From: Lachnospiraceae bacterium
GTDB lineage: Bacteria; Bacillota; Clostridia; Lachnospirales; Lachnospiraceae
Direction of reading: 5' to 3'
Assembly (NCBI GenBank): GCA_017460845.1
Contig: JAFUAE010000196.1
Span: 1-55,413, forward strand
Length of the DNA: 55,413 nucleotides
The translations under genes and the position numbers were made by a program. Each line of letters opens with the position of its first letter. The stretch's first letter is position 1. Below are positions 53,328 to 55,413 of this stretch, piece by piece. The notes beneath the pieces are model-generated. The model was not told where the DNA came from, ran no database searches, and saw only the letters and a list, made by a program, of their open reading frames with translations.

Positions 53328-54728
53328 CTAAAGCATTTCGCCTTCATTTTCCCCGAACTCATTCCTGAGCCGGTCCTCCCACGGACTGAACCTGTAATAG
53401 AAGAACATGATGAGCGAGCAGACTGCCCAGCCTGCCGGATAGCCCAGAGCGATCAGGCCGACTGAATTTACAGTATGCGCTATGATATACAGATAGATCT
53501 GGCGGAAGAACACAAAGGAGAAGAGCATGATCAGCATCGGCGCCTTGGAATCGCCTACGCCGCGCAGCGTGCCTGCATAGCACTGGTTAAAGCAGACCAG
53601 GAAATCAAGCGGCCCGAGCAGACGCAGGAACAGGACGCCGAAGTGCATCACATCGGGATCCTGGTTGAAGAGACCGATCGCCTGAGGTGCAAGGATATAC
53701 AGCAGGACACTGATGGCGACTGTAACGGTAAGACCCATCAGAATTGCGGTACGCACACCCCTGCGGATACGCTCAAACTGCAGGGCGCCGGCATTCTGTC
53801 CGACAAAGGTCGTGATCGCGATGCCGATACTCATAACCGGAAGCACTGTAAATGCATCGATCCTCTGATAAGCGCCCCATCCGGAGGTGGAGCCCGGGCC
53901 GAAGCTGTTGATATAGCTCATAACGAAAATATTTGAAAATGAAGTCAGCGCCATCTGGATGCCTGCGGGGAGCCCGAGACGCACGACCTTGCGGAGCATC
54001 TCCGGATCGATCCGCATTTCCTTCATGGAGCAGCCGTAGTTTTCACGGCTCCGGAAGAGTACGGCAAAAACCAGGACTGCGGAAATGATCTGGGAGAGGA
54101 TCGTCGCATAAGCTACTCCCGCAACGCCCATACGGAAATTAATGACAAACACCAGATCCAGCACGACATTGGTCAGCGAGCAGATGATCAGGAAGTACAG
54201 CGGACGCCTGGAATCTCCGACTGCCCGCAGGATCGCGGAGCCCATGTTATAAAGCATCAGGCCGAGGAGACCGGAGAAGAAAATGCGCAGATAGACGACT
54301 GCCTGGCCGGCGATACGGTCCGGCGTATTCATAAAATGAACGAGCCAGGGAGCGATCCAGACGCCGAAAAGTGTCAGGACGATCCCGAGGATCACAGTTG
54401 TCACCACACTGGTATGAACGGTCCTGCGGAGCAGGTCCTCCCTGCCGGCCCCGTAATACTGGGAAATGACAACGGAGGCACCGCTGGAAAATCCGATGAA
54501 CAGACTGATCAGCATCATGGTAGCGGGCATATTGGCGGTGACCGCGCCGAGCGCGTCCGGACCGACGAAATTGCCGACCACAATGCTGTCTACGGTATTA
54601 TAGAACTGCTGGAAAATATTTCCGGCAAGCAGGGGAAGCGAAAACAGCAGAAGGCATCGCACGATCGAGCCCTGGGTCATGTTGATCGCCGGTTTGCGGC
54701 GGGGATGTTTTTTCTCTTTGACAGGCAT
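53328..54728 (-). CDS. MATE-family multidrug/metabolite exporter
   Basis: 466 residues from ATG 54728, which follows GAGGAAAG on the minus strand. An upstream extension of about 70 codons is open but rich in odd residues and is not favoured. Twelve helices. PLLAGNIFQQFYNTVDSIVVGNFVG near 35 and GLPAGIQMALTSFSNIFVMSYINSFG near 255 are the two half-start motifs of MATE proteins. It exports cationic drugs or metabolites with Na+ or H+. It is divergent from the aldo/keto reductase gene and upstream of the UvrA-like gene, so a joint protective role is possible. Confidence 0.93.
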   Translation of the reverse strand: MPVKEKKHPRRKPAINMTQGSIVRCLLLFSLPLLAGNIFQQFYNTVDSIVVGNFVGPDALGAVTANMPATMMLISLFIGFSSGASVVISQYYGAGREDLLRRTVHTSVVTTVILGIVLTLFGVWIAPWLVHFMNTPDRIAGQAVVYLRIFFSGLLGLMLYNMGSAILRAVGDSRRPLYFLIICSLTNVVLDLVFVINFRMGVAGVAYATILSQIISAVLVFAVLFRSRENYGCSMKEMRIDPEMLRKVVRLGLPAGIQMALTSFSNIFVMSYINSFGPGSTSGWGAYQRIDAFTVLPVMSIGIAITTFVGQNAGALQFERIRRGVRTAILMGLTVTVAISVLLYILAPQAIGLFNQDPDVMHFGVLFLRLLGPLDFLVCFNQCYAGTLRGVGDSKAPMLIMLFSFVFFRQIYLYIIAHTVNSVGLIALGYPAGWAVCSLIMFFYYRFSPWEDRLRNEFGENEGEML

Positions 54729-54848
54729 GGATACAGCTTTCCTCAAGGTGAATTGAAACAGCAGATAAAACTTGTTTTCCTGCCGCATGATGATCCGCAG
54801 ATCTGCCACAGCGCATCTTGATCGGCATATCAGACCGGCAGCGCGATT

Positions 54849-54914
54849 ATTATAGCATATCCCCGCGCATTTCTTTATGGAAAATTGACGGGCTTTCAGG
54901 GCGAATGGTAAAAT
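54849..54914. promoter_or_regulatory. Divergent promoters of the MATE and aldo/keto reductase genes
   Basis: Plus strand: TTGACG (54885-54890), 18-nt spacer, TAAAAT (54909-54914). Minus strand: -10 TATAAT (54849-54854), with no clear -35. Confidence 0.6.
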
Positions 54915-54939
54915 ACAAAAAAAAGAGAGGAGAATCAGC

Positions 54940-55413
54940 ATGAGTTATCTGGGTGAAGAAATCAAAAAGCTGGGATTCGGCCTGATGCGCTTGCCGCAGA
55001 AGGACGGGGTGATCGATATCGAGCAGACAAAGGAAATGGTCGATCTGTTTATGCAGGCGGGCTTTACATATTTTGATACGGCCTGGGCTTATCCGGGCAG
55101 TGAAGACGCTGTCCGCCAGGCACTGGTCGAGCGTTATCCGAGAGACAGCTTTCAGCTTGCCACAAAGAATGCAGCCTGGATCGGGGCAAAGAGCGCTGAG
55201 GAAGCAAAAGCCCAGCTGGAGACTTCCCTGAAGCAGACCGGTGCAGGTTATATTGATTTTTACCTGCTGCACAATCTGGGAGAGCACAGAACCAGGAGCT
55301 TTGACGACTTCGGCATGTGGGACTGGATCCTGCAAATGAAGGATGCGGGAAAGATCCGACATGCCGGATTCTCATTTCATTCCACGCCCGAGGAACTCGA
55401 AGAACTCCTGACA
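54940..55413 (+). CDS. Aldo/keto reductase, N-terminal part
   Basis: The first 158 codons; the gene runs off the window. The start KKLGFGLMRLPQKDG and the active-site residues can be read: Asp and Tyr in YFDTAWAYPGSED, Lys in QLATKNAAW, and His in YLLHNLGEH. GKIRHAGFSFHS is also typical. It is an NAD(P)H-dependent reductase of carbonyl compounds; many relatives in Clostridia carry a C-terminal iron-sulfur domain, which cannot be checked here. AGAGAGGAG (54924-54932) precedes ATG. Confidence 0.93.
   Translation, partial: MSYLGEEIKKLGFGLMRLPQKDGVIDIEQTKEMVDLFMQAGFTYFDTAWAYPGSEDAVRQALVERYPRDSFQLATKNAAWIGAKSAEEAKAQLETSLKQTGAGYIDFYLLHNLGEHRTRSFDDFGMWDWILQMKDAGKIRHAGFSFHSTPEELEELLT

Noticed and set aside
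54729..54941. N-terminal extension of the MATE frame by about 70 residues
   Set aside because: It contains the promoter region, and the good ribosome binding site favours ATG 54728.
1..55413. tRNA or rRNA genes, including the tRNA-Trp often near secE
   Set aside because: No cloverleaf with a GTTCGA-type T-arm or CCA end was found on reading; a computed scan was not possible.

Overview
The window looks like a chromosome segment of a gut-type Clostridia, most likely a Lachnospiraceae member. The evidence is a separate fhs / fchA / folD one-carbon set, DUF1576 and DUF6935 type proteins, an IS1634-type transposase, cell-wall-repeat secreted proteins and purine-rich AGGAGG ribosome binding sites. 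No rRNA, tRNA or CRISPR array was found. Nothing was searched against databases. All family calls come from reading motifs, and all composition statements are by eye.

Layout. 1-2190: the end of a TRAP transporter (DctP tail, DctQ, DctM). 2275-8534: a folate one-carbon block (fhs, fchA, folD, folC) plus a DUF1576 membrane protein. The FolD appears to have lost its cyclohydrolase residues, and FchA next to it would supply that step. 8614-12252: rpmG-secE-nusG, rplKA with an L1-type leader, and rplJL with an L10 leader. rpoB does not follow rplL. Instead, 12279-23745 holds an AT-richer block: a LysR regulator, then a tightly coupled set of ten genes. These are a trans-sulfuration enzyme, a MalY/PatB-type C-S lyase, a LanC-like protein with an altered zinc site, a GldA-like dehydrogenase, a HisC-like aminotransferase, a four-gene polar amino acid ABC importer and a LarE-type sulfur transferase. 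This combination is the best candidate for an undescribed system. I read it as uptake and processing, or synthesis, of a sulfur-containing small molecule.

23750-25752 is an IS1634-like element. 25875-32896 (minus strand) is a four-gene set: a thermolysin-like lipoprotein, two zinc-ribbon proteins of unknown role and a secreted HExxH peptidase with wall-binding repeats. A membrane-anchored LuxR-type regulator is divergent from it (33239). 34869-38886 encodes a whole PTS phosphorelay in two fused proteins (EIIB-EIIC-HPr and EI-EIIA). A cytidylate-kinase-like gene and guaA follow.

41311-45713 is an accessory stretch: a six-copy 64-bp tandem array, a putative PD-(D/E)XK nuclease, two secreted proteins, a 26-bp repeat array, a small membrane protein, a DUF6935-like gene, and a flavodoxin-like gene remnant followed by a compact, highly structured element. 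45742-50611 is a TPP-riboswitch-controlled thiamine-precursor locus (thiD and an ABC importer with two permeases). The window ends with a UvrA-like ATPase and a MATE exporter on the minus strand and the start of an aldo/keto reductase.
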